Positions 43,492 through 52,447 of a DNA stretch of 64,000 nucleotides are shown here, piece by piece; position 1 is the first letter of the stretch; each line of letters opens with the position of its first letter. Source of the stretch: Nocardioides sp. 503 (GTDB taxonomy: Bacteria > Actinomycetota > Actinomycetes > Propionibacteriales > Nocardioidaceae). Where the stretch lies: positions 1 through 64,000 of the forward strand of contig NZ_SPUI01000004.1 in the NCBI RefSeq assembly GCF_004522095.1, written 5' to 3'. The notes beneath the pieces are model-generated. The model was not told the DNA's origin. It saw nothing but the letters and a program-made list of their open reading frames with translations, and ran no database searches. The position numbers and the translations under genes are program-made.

Positions 43492-44400
43492 TCAGCCGAG
43501 CAGGACGGCGACGAGCAGCGCCACCGGGAGGCTGCACACGGTCGTCACCAGGATGCTCTCGCGAGCAAGGTCGGTGCCGACGTCGTAGCGCGTCGCGTGC
43601 AGGAAGATGTTCTGGGCCGTGGGCAGCGCGGCGGTGAGCACGACGCCCAGCAGGGCGGTGCCGTCGAGCCCGAGGCCGGTGCCGACGGCCCAGGCCACCA
43701 CCGGCATGAAGGCGAGCTTGAGCAGCGACACGGCCACGACCTCGCGGGTGTGGCCGGTGCGCCCCGGCAGGGGGCTGAGCCGCAGCGCCGCGCCGTAGGA
43801 GATGAGCATGAGCGGGATGGCCGCGCCGGCCACCAGGCGCACCGGCTGGTCGACCACGAGCGGCAGCCGCCACCCGGTCGCCGCCAGCACGACACCGACC
43901 GACGCGGCGATGGTCAGGGGGTTGGTGACCAGCCGCCGCACGATCGCGAGGACGCCGGTCCCCCGGCCCGCGCGACGGTCCAGCACCGCGAGCGCCAGCG
44001 GCTGCACGACGAGCATCTGCACCAGCAGGGTCGGGACGACGACCGTGATGTCGCCGACGACGTACGCCGCGATGGCGATGCCGAGGTTGCCGGCGTTGAC
44101 GTACGACGACGCGAGCGCACCGACCACGGTCGCGCCCACCCCCTGCCGCCACCGGCGCGCCAGCAGGACGTAGACGCCGAACGCGGCCGCCAGCGACGCG
44201 GCGGAGGCGGTGAGGTTGACCGCGGCGCCGGCGAACTCCACCTCGCTGATCGTCGTCACCATCAGCGCGGGGCTCGCCACGAAGAACGCGATCTCGCCGA
44301 GCGTGCGCTGGGAGCGCGCGTCCAGCACGCGCGCGTGCGCCAGCCCCACCCCGCACAGGATGACCACGAGGATCGTGCTGAAGCCGGTCAGCAGGCCCAT
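43492..44400 (-). CDS. AEC-family transporter (auxin efflux carrier type)
   Basis: 302 residues, ten membrane helices in two halves, with broken-helix motifs ASSYVNAGNLGIAIA and AALPTAQNIFLHATRYD characteristic of AEC carriers. Bacterial members move small carboxylates such as malonate or malate. It lies 19 bases from the FAD oxidase and 10 bases from the FMN oxidase, so a hydroxyacid is the likely cargo (inference). Confidence 0.88.
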   Translation of the reverse strand: MGLLTGFSTILVVILCGVGLAHARVLDARSQRTLGEIAFFVASPALMVTTISEVEFAGAAVNLTASAASLAAAFGVYVLLARRWRQGVGATVVGALASSYVNAGNLGIAIAAYVVGDITVVVPTLLVQMLVVQPLALAVLDRRAGRGTGVLAIVRRLVTNPLTIAASVGVVLAATGWRLPLVVDQPVRLVAGAAIPLMLISYGAALRLSPLPGRTGHTREVVAVSLLKLAFMPVVAWAVGTGLGLDGTALLGVVLTAALPTAQNIFLHATRYDVGTDLARESILVTTVCSLPVALLVAVLLG

Positions 44401-44410
44401 GTCGGGCCCG

Positions 44411-45646
44411 TCACGACGGTCGCAGCCGCACGTGCTGGGGCCCGATGCTCGCGACGTCCGGCGTGCCGAGCAGGCACATCGCCCGCTGCAGCTCGTCCAC
44501 GAGGAGGTCCAGGGTGGCCGTGACGCCGGCCTGGCCGCCGAGCATCAGCCCGTAGAGGTAGGCCCGCCCGACCAGCACGCCGCGCGCGCCCAGCCCGAGG
44601 GCCGCCACGACGTCGCCGCCGGAGCGGACCCCCGAGTCGAGGTAGACCTCGGCGAGGTCGCCGACCGCGTCGACGACATACGGCAGCAGCTCCAGCGGCA
44701 CGGGCGCGCGGTCGAGCTGGCGCCCGCCGTGGTTGGACAGCACGACGGCGTCCGCGCCGGCGGCCACCGCCTGCCGCGCGTCGTCGACCGAGAGCACGCC
44801 CTTGACCACGACCGGCCCGCCCCACTGCTCCTTGAGCACGGTGATGTCGTGGGGCCGGATGGCCTGCTCGCGGAGCTGGTTGGACATCCCCCAGCGCCCG
44901 TAGGTCGAGCCCTCGGGGAAGGTCGCGAAGCGCAGCGGCTCCGTGCTGAGGATGTGGGCCACCCAGCCGGGGTGTCGCGCCAGGCCGGCCAGCGTGCGCG
45001 CGGTCAGCTGCGGCGGGATCGCGAAGCCGTTGCGCTTGTCCTGGCGCTTCATCCCGGTCACGGCCGTGTCCACCGTCAGCATCAGCGCCTCGTAGCCCTG
45101 CTCCCGCGCCTCGGCGAGGTGCGCGAGGCTGACGGCCCGGTCCTTCATCAGGTAGAGCTGGAACCAGTTGCGGCCTCCGGGAGCGGCCCGTGCGGTGTCG
45201 GTGATCGAGGTGGTGGCGTACGTCGACAACGTGTAGGGCAGGCCCGCCTCCGCCGCTGCGGCCGCGACCGCCCGCTCGCCGGTGTGGTGGCTGAGCCGGG
45301 TGTAGCCGGTGGGGGCCAGCACGATCGGGGCCGCGGCGGGCCGCCCGAGGATCGTGGTGCTGACATCGGGCTCGGCGACCTGGCCGAACACGGTGGGCCG
45401 CAGCTCGACGCGCTCGAAGGCCTGCCGGTTGCGGGTCATCGCCAGCTCGCCGTCGGAGCCGCCGTGCACGTAGTCCCACACGGCCCCGGGCACCCGCCGC
45501 CGCGCGAGGCGCTCGAGGTCGTCAACGCTCAGCGACCGGGCGATCCGCCCCGCCGCGCCCAGCCGCACCGGTCGGGTCCGGAGGAAGGGCTCGACGTCTC
45601 CCCATCGCGGCACGCGACGGCGGGACGGAACGGAGGTGGTGCGCAC
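44411..45646 (-). CDS. FMN-dependent alpha-hydroxyacid oxidase/dehydrogenase (LldD family)
   Basis: 411-residue TIM-barrel flavoprotein. Seen are DYVHGGSDGE, LAPTGYTRL, WFQLYLMKDR, LTVDTAVTG, KGVLSVDDARQAVAAGADAVVLSNHGGRQLD with the catalytic histidine and substrate arginine, and DSGVRSGGDVV. It oxidises an L-2-hydroxyacid such as L-lactate or glycolate. The N-terminus has about 35 extra basic residues; an internal start is possible. Divergent from the talarate dehydratase, sharing the GntR-type operator at 45661-45695. Confidence 0.91.
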   Translation of the reverse strand: MRTTSVPSRRRVPRWGDVEPFLRTRPVRLGAAGRIARSLSVDDLERLARRRVPGAVWDYVHGGSDGELAMTRNRQAFERVELRPTVFGQVAEPDVSTTILGRPAAAPIVLAPTGYTRLSHHTGERAVAAAAAEAGLPYTLSTYATTSITDTARAAPGGRNWFQLYLMKDRAVSLAHLAEAREQGYEALMLTVDTAVTGMKRQDKRNGFAIPPQLTARTLAGLARHPGWVAHILSTEPLRFATFPEGSTYGRWGMSNQLREQAIRPHDITVLKEQWGGPVVVKGVLSVDDARQAVAAGADAVVLSNHGGRQLDRAPVPLELLPYVVDAVGDLAEVYLDSGVRSGGDVVAALGLGARGVLVGRAYLYGLMLGGQAGVTATLDLLVDELQRAMCLLGTPDVASIGPQHVRLRPS

Positions 45647-45660
45647 CTGGACTCCTCGCT

Positions 45661-45695
45661 ACTCGTACGATAACTTCATAACTCATCATACAAGT
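45661..45695. promoter_or_regulatory. FadR/GntR-type operator in divergent promoter
   Basis: Imperfect 35-base inverted repeat in an AT-rich patch: ACTCGTACGATAACTT (45661-45676) opposite AACTCATCATACAAGT (45680-45695), 12 of 16 positions paired. The core TCGTACGA (45663-45670) fits the FadR-subfamily pattern TNGT-N-ACNA exactly, and the other arm (TTGTATGA on the minus strand) fits with one change. It sits between a hydroxyacid oxidase operon and a talarate dehydratase-gntR operon, so the GntR protein at 46837 is the probable binder. Confidence 0.7.
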
Positions 45696-45718
45696 ACGTC
45701 CTCCGAGGAGACCACCCC

Positions 45719-46840
45719 ATGCCCGCCGACCGCATCCGCTCCCTCAAGCTCTCCCACGTCGTCCTGCCGCTCCCCTCCCCCGTGAGCGACGCCAAGGTGC
45801 TCACCGGGCGCCAGAAGCCGCTGACCGAGACCGTCCTGCTCTTCGTCGAGGTCCAGACCGAGCAGGGCCACGAGGGCATGGGCTTCAGCTACTCCAAGCG
45901 CGCCGGCGGACCGGCGCAGTACCGCCACCTCGCCGAGGTCGCCGAGGTCGCGATCGGCCAGGACCCCTCCGACATCGCCAAGGTCTACGAGTCGCTGATG
46001 TGGGCCGGCGCCTCGGTGGGCCGCAGCGGCGTGGCGACCCAGGCCGTGGCCGCGCTCGACGTCGCGCTGTGGGACCTCAAGGCCCGCCGCGCCGACCTCC
46101 CGCTGGCCAAGCTGCTGGGCGCGCACCGCGACTCCTGCCGCGTCTACAACACCTCCGGCGGCTTCCTGCAGGCCTCCGTCGAGGAGATCAAGCAGAAGTC
46201 GACCGCCTCGCTGGAGGCCGGCATCGGCGGGATCAAGATCAAGGTCGGCCAGCCCGACTGGAAGGAGGACCTGCGCCGCGTCGCCGCGATCCGCGAGCAC
46301 CTCGGCGACACGCCGCTGATGGTCGACGCCAACCAGCAGTGGGACCGCGCCCGCGCCCGCCGGATGTGCCGCGAGCTCGAGCAGTTCGACCTGGTCTGGA
46401 TCGAGGAGCCCCTCGACGCCTGGGACGCCGTCGGTCACGCCGACCTGTCGCGCACCTTCGACACCCCCATCGCCACCGGCGAGATGCTGACGTCGGTTCC
46501 GGAGCACATGGCCCTGATCGACGCCGGCTACCGCGGCATCGTCCAGCCCGACGCCCCGCGCATCGGCGGCATCACGCCGTTCCTGCGCTTCGCCACGCTC
46601 GCCTCCCACGCGGGCCTGGCGCTCGCGCCGCACTACGCGATGGAGATCCACCTCCACCTCGCCGCCGCCTACCCGACCGAGCCCTGGGTCGAGCACTTCG
46701 AGTGGCTCAACCCGCTCTTCGACGAGCGCATCGACATCCGCGACGGGCAGATGTTCGTCCCGGACCGTCCGGGTCTCGGCTTCACGCTGAGCGAGTCGAT
46801 GCGCTCCCACACCGAGGACACGGTTACGTTCGGCGCGTGA
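45719..46840 (+). CDS. L-talarate/galactarate dehydratase-type enolase-superfamily enzyme
   Basis: 373 residues of the mandelate-racemase subgroup. Catalytic residues align in spacing with characterised L-talarate/galactarate dehydratase: KxK at K173/K175 (IKIKVGQ), metal ligands D203, E229 and E255, and catalytic H305 in APHYAMEI. It should dehydrate an aldaric acid to a 2-keto-3-deoxy (5-dehydro-4-deoxy) acid, feeding the KdgD pathway at 53475. Its stop overlaps the gntR start. A related acid-sugar dehydratase activity is possible. Confidence 0.85.
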   Translation: MPADRIRSLKLSHVVLPLPSPVSDAKVLTGRQKPLTETVLLFVEVQTEQGHEGMGFSYSKRAGGPAQYRHLAEVAEVAIGQDPSDIAKVYESLMWAGASVGRSGVATQAVAALDVALWDLKARRADLPLAKLLGAHRDSCRVYNTSGGFLQASVEEIKQKSTASLEAGIGGIKIKVGQPDWKEDLRRVAAIREHLGDTPLMVDANQQWDRARARRMCRELEQFDLVWIEEPLDAWDAVGHADLSRTFDTPIATGEMLTSVPEHMALIDAGYRGIVQPDAPRIGGITPFLRFATLASHAGLALAPHYAMEIHLHLAAAYPTEPWVEHFEWLNPLFDERIDIRDGQMFVPDRPGLGFTLSESMRSHTEDTVTFGA

Positions 46841-47532
46841 CCACCACGCTCGCCCAGCGGGTCGTCGTGGGTCTGAAGTCCCGGATCCTCGACGGCACGC
46901 TCGCCCCCGGGGAGAAGCTGCCCTCCGAGGCCGACCTCATCGACGAGTACGCCGTCTCGCGGACCGTGGTCCGCGAGGCGGTGACCCGGCTGCGCGCCGA
47001 GGGGCTCGTCGAGACCTTCCAGGGGCGAGGCTCGTTCGTGCTCGCGGTGCCGGAGCCGACGACGTTCCGCGTCGAGGCCTCGGCCATCCGCACCCAGCAC
47101 GACGTGCTCGCCATGCTCGACTTCCGCCTCGGCATCGAGTGCGAGGCGGCCTACCTCGCCGCCACCCACCTCACCCCCGAGGGCGCCGAGCAGGTCCGGG
47201 CGGCCCTCGAGGCCTTCTCCGCCGCGGAGCCGGGCGAGGCGGTCGAGGCCGACTTCGCCTTCCACCGCGCGGTCGCCGCGGCCACGGGCAACCGCTTCTA
47301 CCTCGACCTGCTCGACTCGCTCGGCCCGATGATGATCATGCTGCCGCGCACGCGCCTGCCCGACGAGTTCTCGCACACCGACGCCGCCCACGTGGAGCGG
47401 GTCCGGCGCGAGCACGACAACGTCGGCGCCGCCGTCCTGGCCGGGGACGCCGACACCGCGCGGGCGGCCATGCGCGTCCACCTCGGCAACACCCGCCGGC
47501 GACTGATGTCGGGCGGCAGCCGCTCAGCCTGA
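46837..47532 (+). CDS. GntR-family regulator, FadR (FCD) subfamily
   Basis: 231 residues: winged helix with RILDGTLAPGEKLPSEADLIDEYAVSRTVVREAV, then the all-helical FCD ligand domain containing DFRLGIECEAAYLAA, DFAFHRAVAAATGN and a His in RREHDNVGAAVLAGD, which form the metal/carboxylate pocket. GTG overlaps the talarate dehydratase stop (GTGA). Likely controls its own operon and the divergent hydroxyacid genes through 45661-45695, with a sugar acid or 2-keto acid as effector. Confidence 0.91.
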   Translation: MTTTLAQRVVVGLKSRILDGTLAPGEKLPSEADLIDEYAVSRTVVREAVTRLRAEGLVETFQGRGSFVLAVPEPTTFRVEASAIRTQHDVLAMLDFRLGIECEAAYLAATHLTPEGAEQVRAALEAFSAAEPGEAVEADFAFHRAVAAATGNRFYLDLLDSLGPMMIMLPRTRLPDEFSHTDAAHVERVRREHDNVGAAVLAGDADTARAAMRVHLGNTRRRLMSGGSRSA

Positions 47533-47534
47533 GG

Positions 47535-48800
47535 TCACCAGCGCGCGGTGTTGGGGGTGAACGACGGGTCGATCGAGCGCATGTAGACGGTGTCCTCGCG
47601 GCGGCGCACCCCGCACGTGAGGTACTGCTCGTGCAGCACGCCGAGCAGGTCGCGGTCCAGCTCGACGCCGAGGCCGGGACCCGTCGGCACCGCCACCGAC
47701 CCGCCCTCGAAGTCCAGCACCCCGGGCGTCACCAGGTCCTGGGTCTTCCACGGGTAGTGGGTGTCGCAGGCGTAGGTGAGGTTGGGCGTGGCCGCGGCCA
47801 GGTGCACCATCGCCGCCAGCGAGACGCCGAGGTGGGAGTTGCTGTGCATGGAGAGGCCCATGCCGAACGTGTCGGTCATGCCGGCGAGCAGGGTGGAGGC
47901 GCGCAACCCGCCCCACAGGTGGTGGTCGGACAGCACGATCTGCACGGCGTCGGCCTCCACGGCGGGCGGCAGGTGCTCGAAGGCGATCACGCACATGTTG
48001 GTCGCGAGCGGCACGTCGGTGCGCGCCGCGACGTACGACATGCCGTCGATGCCGGGGGTGGGGTCCTCGAGGTACTCCACGACGCCGCCCAGCCGCTCGG
48101 CGACCCGGACGGACGTCTCGGGGGTCCAGGCGCCGTTGGGGTCCAGGCGCAGCGGCAGGTCGGGGTACGCCGCCCGCAGGGCCTCGACGGCCGCGCACTC
48201 CTCGTCGGGGTGGAACACCCCGCCCTTGAGCTTGAGCGAGCCGAAGCCCCAGCCCTCGACCATGCGTGCGGCCTGCGCGACGATGCCGTCGGGGTCCAGC
48301 GCCTCCCCCCAGGCGTCTTCGGGGAGGCCGGGGTGGCCGGCCCACTTGTAGAAGAGGTAGCCGCTGAACGGCACCCGCTCGCGGACCGCGCCGCCGAGCA
48401 GGTCGCTCACCGGGCGGCCGACCTCGCGACCCTGCAGGTCCAGGCAGGCGACCTCGAAAGGCGAGTAGACGGTGGCGAGCGCCGAGGAGACGTCCAGCAT
48501 CCCGCCGAAGGACGCCCCGGCCCCGCCGGTCTCGCGGCCGAGCACCTCGGCGACCAGCCGGCGCAGGCCGTGCAGGTCGTAGGGGTCGTGGCCGGGCAGC
48601 ACGCCGGCGACCGCCTCGAGCCGGGCCAGGTGCGTCTCGTCGGCGTAGGTCTCCCCCAGCCCGAGCAGGCCGGAGTCCGTGTGGACCTCGACGATGGCGC
48701 GCAGCGCCCACGGCTGGTGCACGCCGACGACGTTGAGCAACGGCGGGTCGCCGAAGGCGACCGGGGTCACGACGACCCGGCTGATGCGCGAAGCGCTCAT
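47535..48800 (-). CDS. Glucarate dehydratase-type enzyme, copy 1
   Basis: 421 residues of the enolase superfamily, glucarate dehydratase subgroup: KxK in GSLKLKGGVF, metal ligands in RLDPNGAW and YLEDPTPG, an Asn in LATNMC, the SDHHLWGG loop, and catalytic His in SMHSNSHLG. It dehydrates D-glucarate (or L-idarate) to 5-dehydro-4-deoxyglucarate. Its start overlaps the stop of the upstream Usp gene (ATGA), so it belongs to the tctC-tctB-tctA-usp operon and probably acts on the acid that transporter brings in. A second paralogue lies at 55974. Confidence 0.88.
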   Translation of the reverse strand: MSASRISRVVVTPVAFGDPPLLNVVGVHQPWALRAIVEVHTDSGLLGLGETYADETHLARLEAVAGVLPGHDPYDLHGLRRLVAEVLGRETGGAGASFGGMLDVSSALATVYSPFEVACLDLQGREVGRPVSDLLGGAVRERVPFSGYLFYKWAGHPGLPEDAWGEALDPDGIVAQAARMVEGWGFGSLKLKGGVFHPDEECAAVEALRAAYPDLPLRLDPNGAWTPETSVRVAERLGGVVEYLEDPTPGIDGMSYVAARTDVPLATNMCVIAFEHLPPAVEADAVQIVLSDHHLWGGLRASTLLAGMTDTFGMGLSMHSNSHLGVSLAAMVHLAAATPNLTYACDTHYPWKTQDLVTPGVLDFEGGSVAVPTGPGLGVELDRDLLGVLHEQYLTCGVRRREDTVYMRSIDPSFTPNTARW

Positions 48801-49192
48801 GCGGAGGGCTTGACCGACAGCACCGGGACGCTGGCCTCGAGCAGGATCCGCTGGGCGTCGCTGCCGAGCACCAGCTTGCCCACAGGGCTGCGGCGGCGCA
48901 TGCCGATCACGATCAGGCGGGCGCCAGTCTCGGCGACGACGGACTCGAAGGTCGCGACCACGTCCGAGCCGTGCTCGGCGTGGTCGACCCGCGCGGTCAC
49001 GCCGGCGGCCGCAGCGCGGGCGACGAGCGCCTCGTCGGTCTCGTGGTCGACCAGGTCGGCGTCGACGGTGGAGCCGCGGCGCGGGCTGTTGAGGATCACC
49101 ACGTCGTCGCCGTGGACGGCGGCCTCGGCGAGGCCGGCCTCGAGGGCCGCCTCCCCGACGGGGGTGGGCACGTAGCCGATGAGGACGGTCAT
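48797..49192 (-). CDS. Universal stress protein (UspA family), transporter-linked
   Basis: 131 residues, one Usp domain (VLIGYVPTPVGEAALEAGLAE at the start, VIGMRRRSPVGKLVLGSDAQRILLEASVPVLSV at the end). ATG at 49190-49192 overlaps the tctA stop (ATGA), the same junction as at 28988-28991. The two Usp proteins resemble each other more than typical family members, judged by shared phrases. Probably an ATP-binding modulator of the adjacent transporter. Confidence 0.9.
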   Translation of the reverse strand: MTVLIGYVPTPVGEAALEAGLAEAAVHGDDVVILNSPRRGSTVDADLVDHETDEALVARAAAAGVTARVDHAEHGSDVVATFESVVAETGARLIVIGMRRRSPVGKLVLGSDAQRILLEASVPVLSVKPSA

Positions 49193-50721
49193 CGCAGCTC
49201 AGCTTTCTCGTCGTGGTGGTCGGGTTCGATGGTCTCGGTGACGCGGCGCCGCAGGACCCTCCTGAGCAGGGGCAGCAGCAGCACGAGCAGGAGGAAGGCC
49301 AGGATCGTCCCGGAGATCGGTCGGGTGACGAAGCCCGTCGGGTCGCCGTCGAAGATCAGCATGGAGCGGCGGAAGCTCGACTCCATCAGCGACCCGAGGA
49401 CGAAGGCCAGCACCAGCGGCCCGGGCTCGAAGCCGGTCTTCTTCATCAGGTAGCCCAGGATGCCGAAGCCGATCATGAGGAAGATGTCGAAGACCGAGTT
49501 GTTGATCGTGTAGACGCCCAGGATCGTGATGAGCGCGGTGATGGGGGCCAGGATCGCGGGCCGCACCCGCAGGATCTTCACGAAGATGCCGACGAGCGGG
49601 ATGCTCAGCACCAGCAGGATCAGGTTGCCGATGTACATCGAGTTGATGACGCCCCAGAACAGCTCGGGGTTCTCGTCGATCAGCTGGGGCCCGGGCGTGA
49701 CGCCGACGACGAGCAGCGCGGCGAACAGCATCGCCATCGAGGCGTTGGCCGGGATGCCGATCGTGAGCAGCGGGATGAAGGACGAGGTGGCCGCGGCGTT
49801 GTTGGCCGACTCGGGGCCGGCGACGCCCTCGATGGCGCCGCGCCCGAAGCGCGAGGGGTCCTTGGCGACGCGCTTCTCGGCGGCGTACGCCGCCAGGGAG
49901 GCCATGACCGCGCCGCCGCCGGGCAGCACGCCGAGGAAGAACCCGATGACCGAGCCGCGGCCGATGGCGGGTCCGGCCTCCTTGAGGTCCTTGCGCGAGG
50001 GCCAGATGTTGGCGATCGCGGCGGGCACGTGGATCTTGCCGTGCCGCTCCTCGAGGTTGTAGAGGATCTCGCCGACGCCGAAGAGGCCCATGGCGACGAC
50101 GACGAAGTCGATCCCGCCCTGGAGCTGCAGGGTGTCGAACGTGAAGCGGTTGGCGCTGGTGAAGCTGTCGGCGCCGACGGTGGCGAGCAGCAGCCCGACC
50201 GCCGCGGCGACGAGGGCCTTGACCATGTGGCCGTTGCCGACCGTGGCGACCAGCAGGACGCCGAGCAGCGCGAGGGCGGCGTACTCGGGGTCACCGAAGT
50301 CGAGGGCGTAGCCGGCGATGACCGGGCCGAGGAAGGTCAGGCCGATGATCGAGATCGTGGCACCGACGAAGGAGCCGATGGCGGCGATGCCGAGCGCGGT
50401 GCCGGCCTTGCCCTGCTTGGCGAGCGCGAAGCCGTCGAAGACGGTCACCACCGAGCTGGCCTCACCGGGGATGCGGAGCAGGACCGAGGTGATGGTGCCG
50501 CCGTACTGGGCGCCGTAGTAGATGCCGGCGAGCATGATGATCGCCGAGACCGGGTCGCCGGCGTTGTAGGCGATGGGCAGCAGGATCGCCATCGTGGCGG
50601 CCGGGCCCAGGCCCGGCAGCACGCCGATGAGCATGCCGATCAGGACGCCGATCAGGCAGTAGAGCAGGTTGGTCGGTTCGGTCACGACCGCGAAGCCGTC
50701 GAGGAAGGCGTTCCAGTCCAT
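49189..50721 (-). CDS. tctA: Tripartite tricarboxylate transporter large permease, TctA family
   Basis: 510 residues, about twelve helices, with GVLPGLGPAATMAILLPIAY, YYGAQYGGTITSVLLRIPGE and EGVAGPESANNAAATSS. ATG at 50719-50721 is chosen since the family N-terminus starts there; the longer frame to 50835 runs into tctB. Permease of the second TTT system, probably for aldaric acids given its operon with a glucarate dehydratase. Overlaps the Usp gene. Confidence 0.93.
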   Translation of the reverse strand: MDWNAFLDGFAVVTEPTNLLYCLIGVLIGMLIGVLPGLGPAATMAILLPIAYNAGDPVSAIIMLAGIYYGAQYGGTITSVLLRIPGEASSVVTVFDGFALAKQGKAGTALGIAAIGSFVGATISIIGLTFLGPVIAGYALDFGDPEYAALALLGVLLVATVGNGHMVKALVAAAVGLLLATVGADSFTSANRFTFDTLQLQGGIDFVVVAMGLFGVGEILYNLEERHGKIHVPAAIANIWPSRKDLKEAGPAIGRGSVIGFFLGVLPGGGAVMASLAAYAAEKRVAKDPSRFGRGAIEGVAGPESANNAAATSSFIPLLTIGIPANASMAMLFAALLVVGVTPGPQLIDENPELFWGVINSMYIGNLILLVLSIPLVGIFVKILRVRPAILAPITALITILGVYTINNSVFDIFLMIGFGILGYLMKKTGFEPGPLVLAFVLGSLMESSFRRSMLIFDGDPTGFVTRPISGTILAFLLLVLLLPLLRRVLRRRVTETIEPDHHDEKAELR

Positions 50722-50738
50722 CGGGGTCTCCTCTCGGG

Positions 50739-51269
50739 TCAGAACAGGTGGGGAAGCGGGATCTTCAGGGCGTACAGGAAGAGCAGGTAGAACGCGGCGG
50801 TCGTGGCGATGGACACGACGATCGTGCTGCGCCACGTCTCACCGCCGAGGAAGCGGAGCCAGACGATGCCGAGCAGCACGGCCGGGATCTCGAAGCCGAT
50901 GGTGGGCATCAGGATGCCGAGCCCGACGAACGTCGCCCCGCCGGCCAGCACCAGGAAGCTGGCCCTGGTGAACTTCTCGGCGTCGTCGAGGCGACGCCCG
51001 ATGACGAGCAGGACCACACCGAGCACGGCGACCAGGATCGAGACCACGAACGGCCACAGCCCGGGGCCGGGCCGCCGGAGCGACCCGAGCCCGTAGCCGT
51101 GGGCGAGCACGGCCGCGCCGACGCCGAACGCGAGGACCACGAGGGCCGCCACCACCTGGTAGGCCGGGCCGCCGACCGGGGGCCGCTCGTCGGCCAGGTC
51201 CTGGGCGACCTCGGCCTGGAGCTCGGCCAGGATGTCCGGCTCGCCGGTGCGGGTGTCGCGCTCGCTCAT
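50739..51269 (-). CDS. tctB: Tripartite tricarboxylate transporter small permease, TctB family
   Basis: 176 residues: acidic N-terminus and four to five membrane helices with the TctB phrase SLRRPGPGLWPFVVSILVAVLG. It ends 17 bases before tctA. Part of the same operon as tctC, tctA, usp and glucarate dehydratase. Confidence 0.9.
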   Translation of the reverse strand: MSERDTRTGEPDILAELQAEVAQDLADERPPVGGPAYQVVAALVVLAFGVGAAVLAHGYGLGSLRRPGPGLWPFVVSILVAVLGVVLLVIGRRLDDAEKFTRASFLVLAGGATFVGLGILMPTIGFEIPAVLLGIVWLRFLGGETWRSTIVVSIATTAAFYLLFLYALKIPLPHLF

Positions 51270-51324
51270 GGTCCCTCGTCTCTGGACTCGCTCTGGGCTT
51301 GCTCGGGCAGGGTGGGGCGGGACG

Positions 51325-52329
51325 TCAGCTGGCGTCGCCCAGGTCGATGTCGTACTCCTCGACCAGGTCGGCGTAGCGCTGCTTGTCCTCCTCCAGCATG
51401 GCGAGGACCTCGTCGCCGGAGATCTCCAGGGGCGTCAGGTTGTTCTGCTTGTTGAAGGCCTGGTACTCCTCCTTCTCGAACGTCGCCTGCATCGCCTCGG
51501 CGATCGCGTCCTGCACGTCCTGCGGGGTGCCCTTCGGCACCGTCATGAAGCGGTACTGGGCCACCTCGACGTCGAGGCCCTGCTCCTGGGCGGTGGGCAC
51601 GTCGGGCAGGAACTCCACGCGCTCGGGGCCGAAGACCGACAGCGGCACGATCTTGCCGGCCTCGATGTTCTCGATGGCCTCACCGACCTGCAGGCAGGCG
51701 GTGTCCACCTGGTCGCCGAGCAGGGCGGTCAGCGCGGGGGCACCGCCGTCGAACGGGATCGCCTCGGCGGGGGTGTCGTCGACCTTGAACGTCAGCGCGC
51801 AGGCGAGTTGGGCGCCGGTGCCGACACCGGTCGTGCCGTAGGTGATCTTGCCGTCGGCGTTCGCGAAGTCGTCGATCGCCTTGAAGCCGCTGCCCTTGCT
51901 GGCGACGAGGACGTAGTCGTCGCGGGACACGCCCTGGACGACCTCGAAGTCGTCGATGCTGGTGACCTCGTCCTCGCTGACGGCGAGGGGCGTGATCGCG
52001 AAGAGCGAGGCGTTCTGCACCGAGATCGTGGAGCCGTCGGCCTTGGCCTTGGCGACCTCGGCGGCGGCGAGCGCGCCGTTGGCGCCCTCGCGGTTGATCA
52101 CGGGGAAGGAGCCGCCGAGCTCGTCGGAGAGACCCTCGGAGATCTGGCGGCTGATCAGGTCGGAGGACCCGCCGGCGGACGCGCCGACCGGCATCTCGAC
52201 CGCACCCTGCGGGTAGTCACCGGAGTCGCTGCCGCCGCCGGCCGTGTTCGAGACACCGCCGCACGCGGTCAGTGCCAGGCTCGCGACGCCGGCGAGGGCC
52301 GCCAGGCAGGTGGTGGTGGACTTGCGCAT
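51325..52329 (-). CDS. tctC: Tripartite tricarboxylate transporter solute-binding protein, TctC (Bug) family
   Basis: 334 residues, lipoprotein signal (SLALTACGG). Mature domain begins VEMPVGASAGGSSDLISRQ, the Bug-family ligand loop, and contains INREGANGALAAAEVAK and YGTTGVGTGAQLAC. Captures the acid outside the cell for TctBA; glucarate or galactarate is the best guess from context. First gene of its operon, driven by the promoter at 52381-52411 that carries the LysR box. Confidence 0.92.
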   Translation of the reverse strand: MRKSTTTCLAALAGVASLALTACGGVSNTAGGGSDSGDYPQGAVEMPVGASAGGSSDLISRQISEGLSDELGGSFPVINREGANGALAAAEVAKAKADGSTISVQNASLFAITPLAVSEDEVTSIDDFEVVQGVSRDDYVLVASKGSGFKAIDDFANADGKITYGTTGVGTGAQLACALTFKVDDTPAEAIPFDGGAPALTALLGDQVDTACLQVGEAIENIEAGKIVPLSVFGPERVEFLPDVPTAQEQGLDVEVAQYRFMTVPKGTPQDVQDAIAEAMQATFEKEEYQAFNKQNNLTPLEISGDEVLAMLEEDKQRYADLVEEYDIDLGDAS

Positions 52330-52380
52330 GATGTGGCTCCTTGGGGAGTCGAGCTCTGGTCGTGGTCCTTGTGACGACTG

Positions 52381-52423
52381 ACACTAAGGACGATCAACGA
52401 TGCCCGTCCAAGCCCGTTTGGGC
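52381..52423 (-). promoter_or_regulatory. Promoter and LysR box of the tctC operon
   Basis: On the minus strand TTGGAC (52406-52411) and TAGTGT (52381-52386) form a -35/-10 pair with a 19-base spacer. The 21-base segment 52398-52418 that covers the -35 is repeated, inverted and with one mismatch, at 53402-53422. It lies in a dyad ATGCCC...GGGCAT (52400-52425 approximately). This is a good candidate for the site of the LysR protein encoded at once downstream on the plus strand. Confidence 0.75.
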
Positions 52424-52447
52424 ATGGAGTGATCTAGTCTCGGTATC

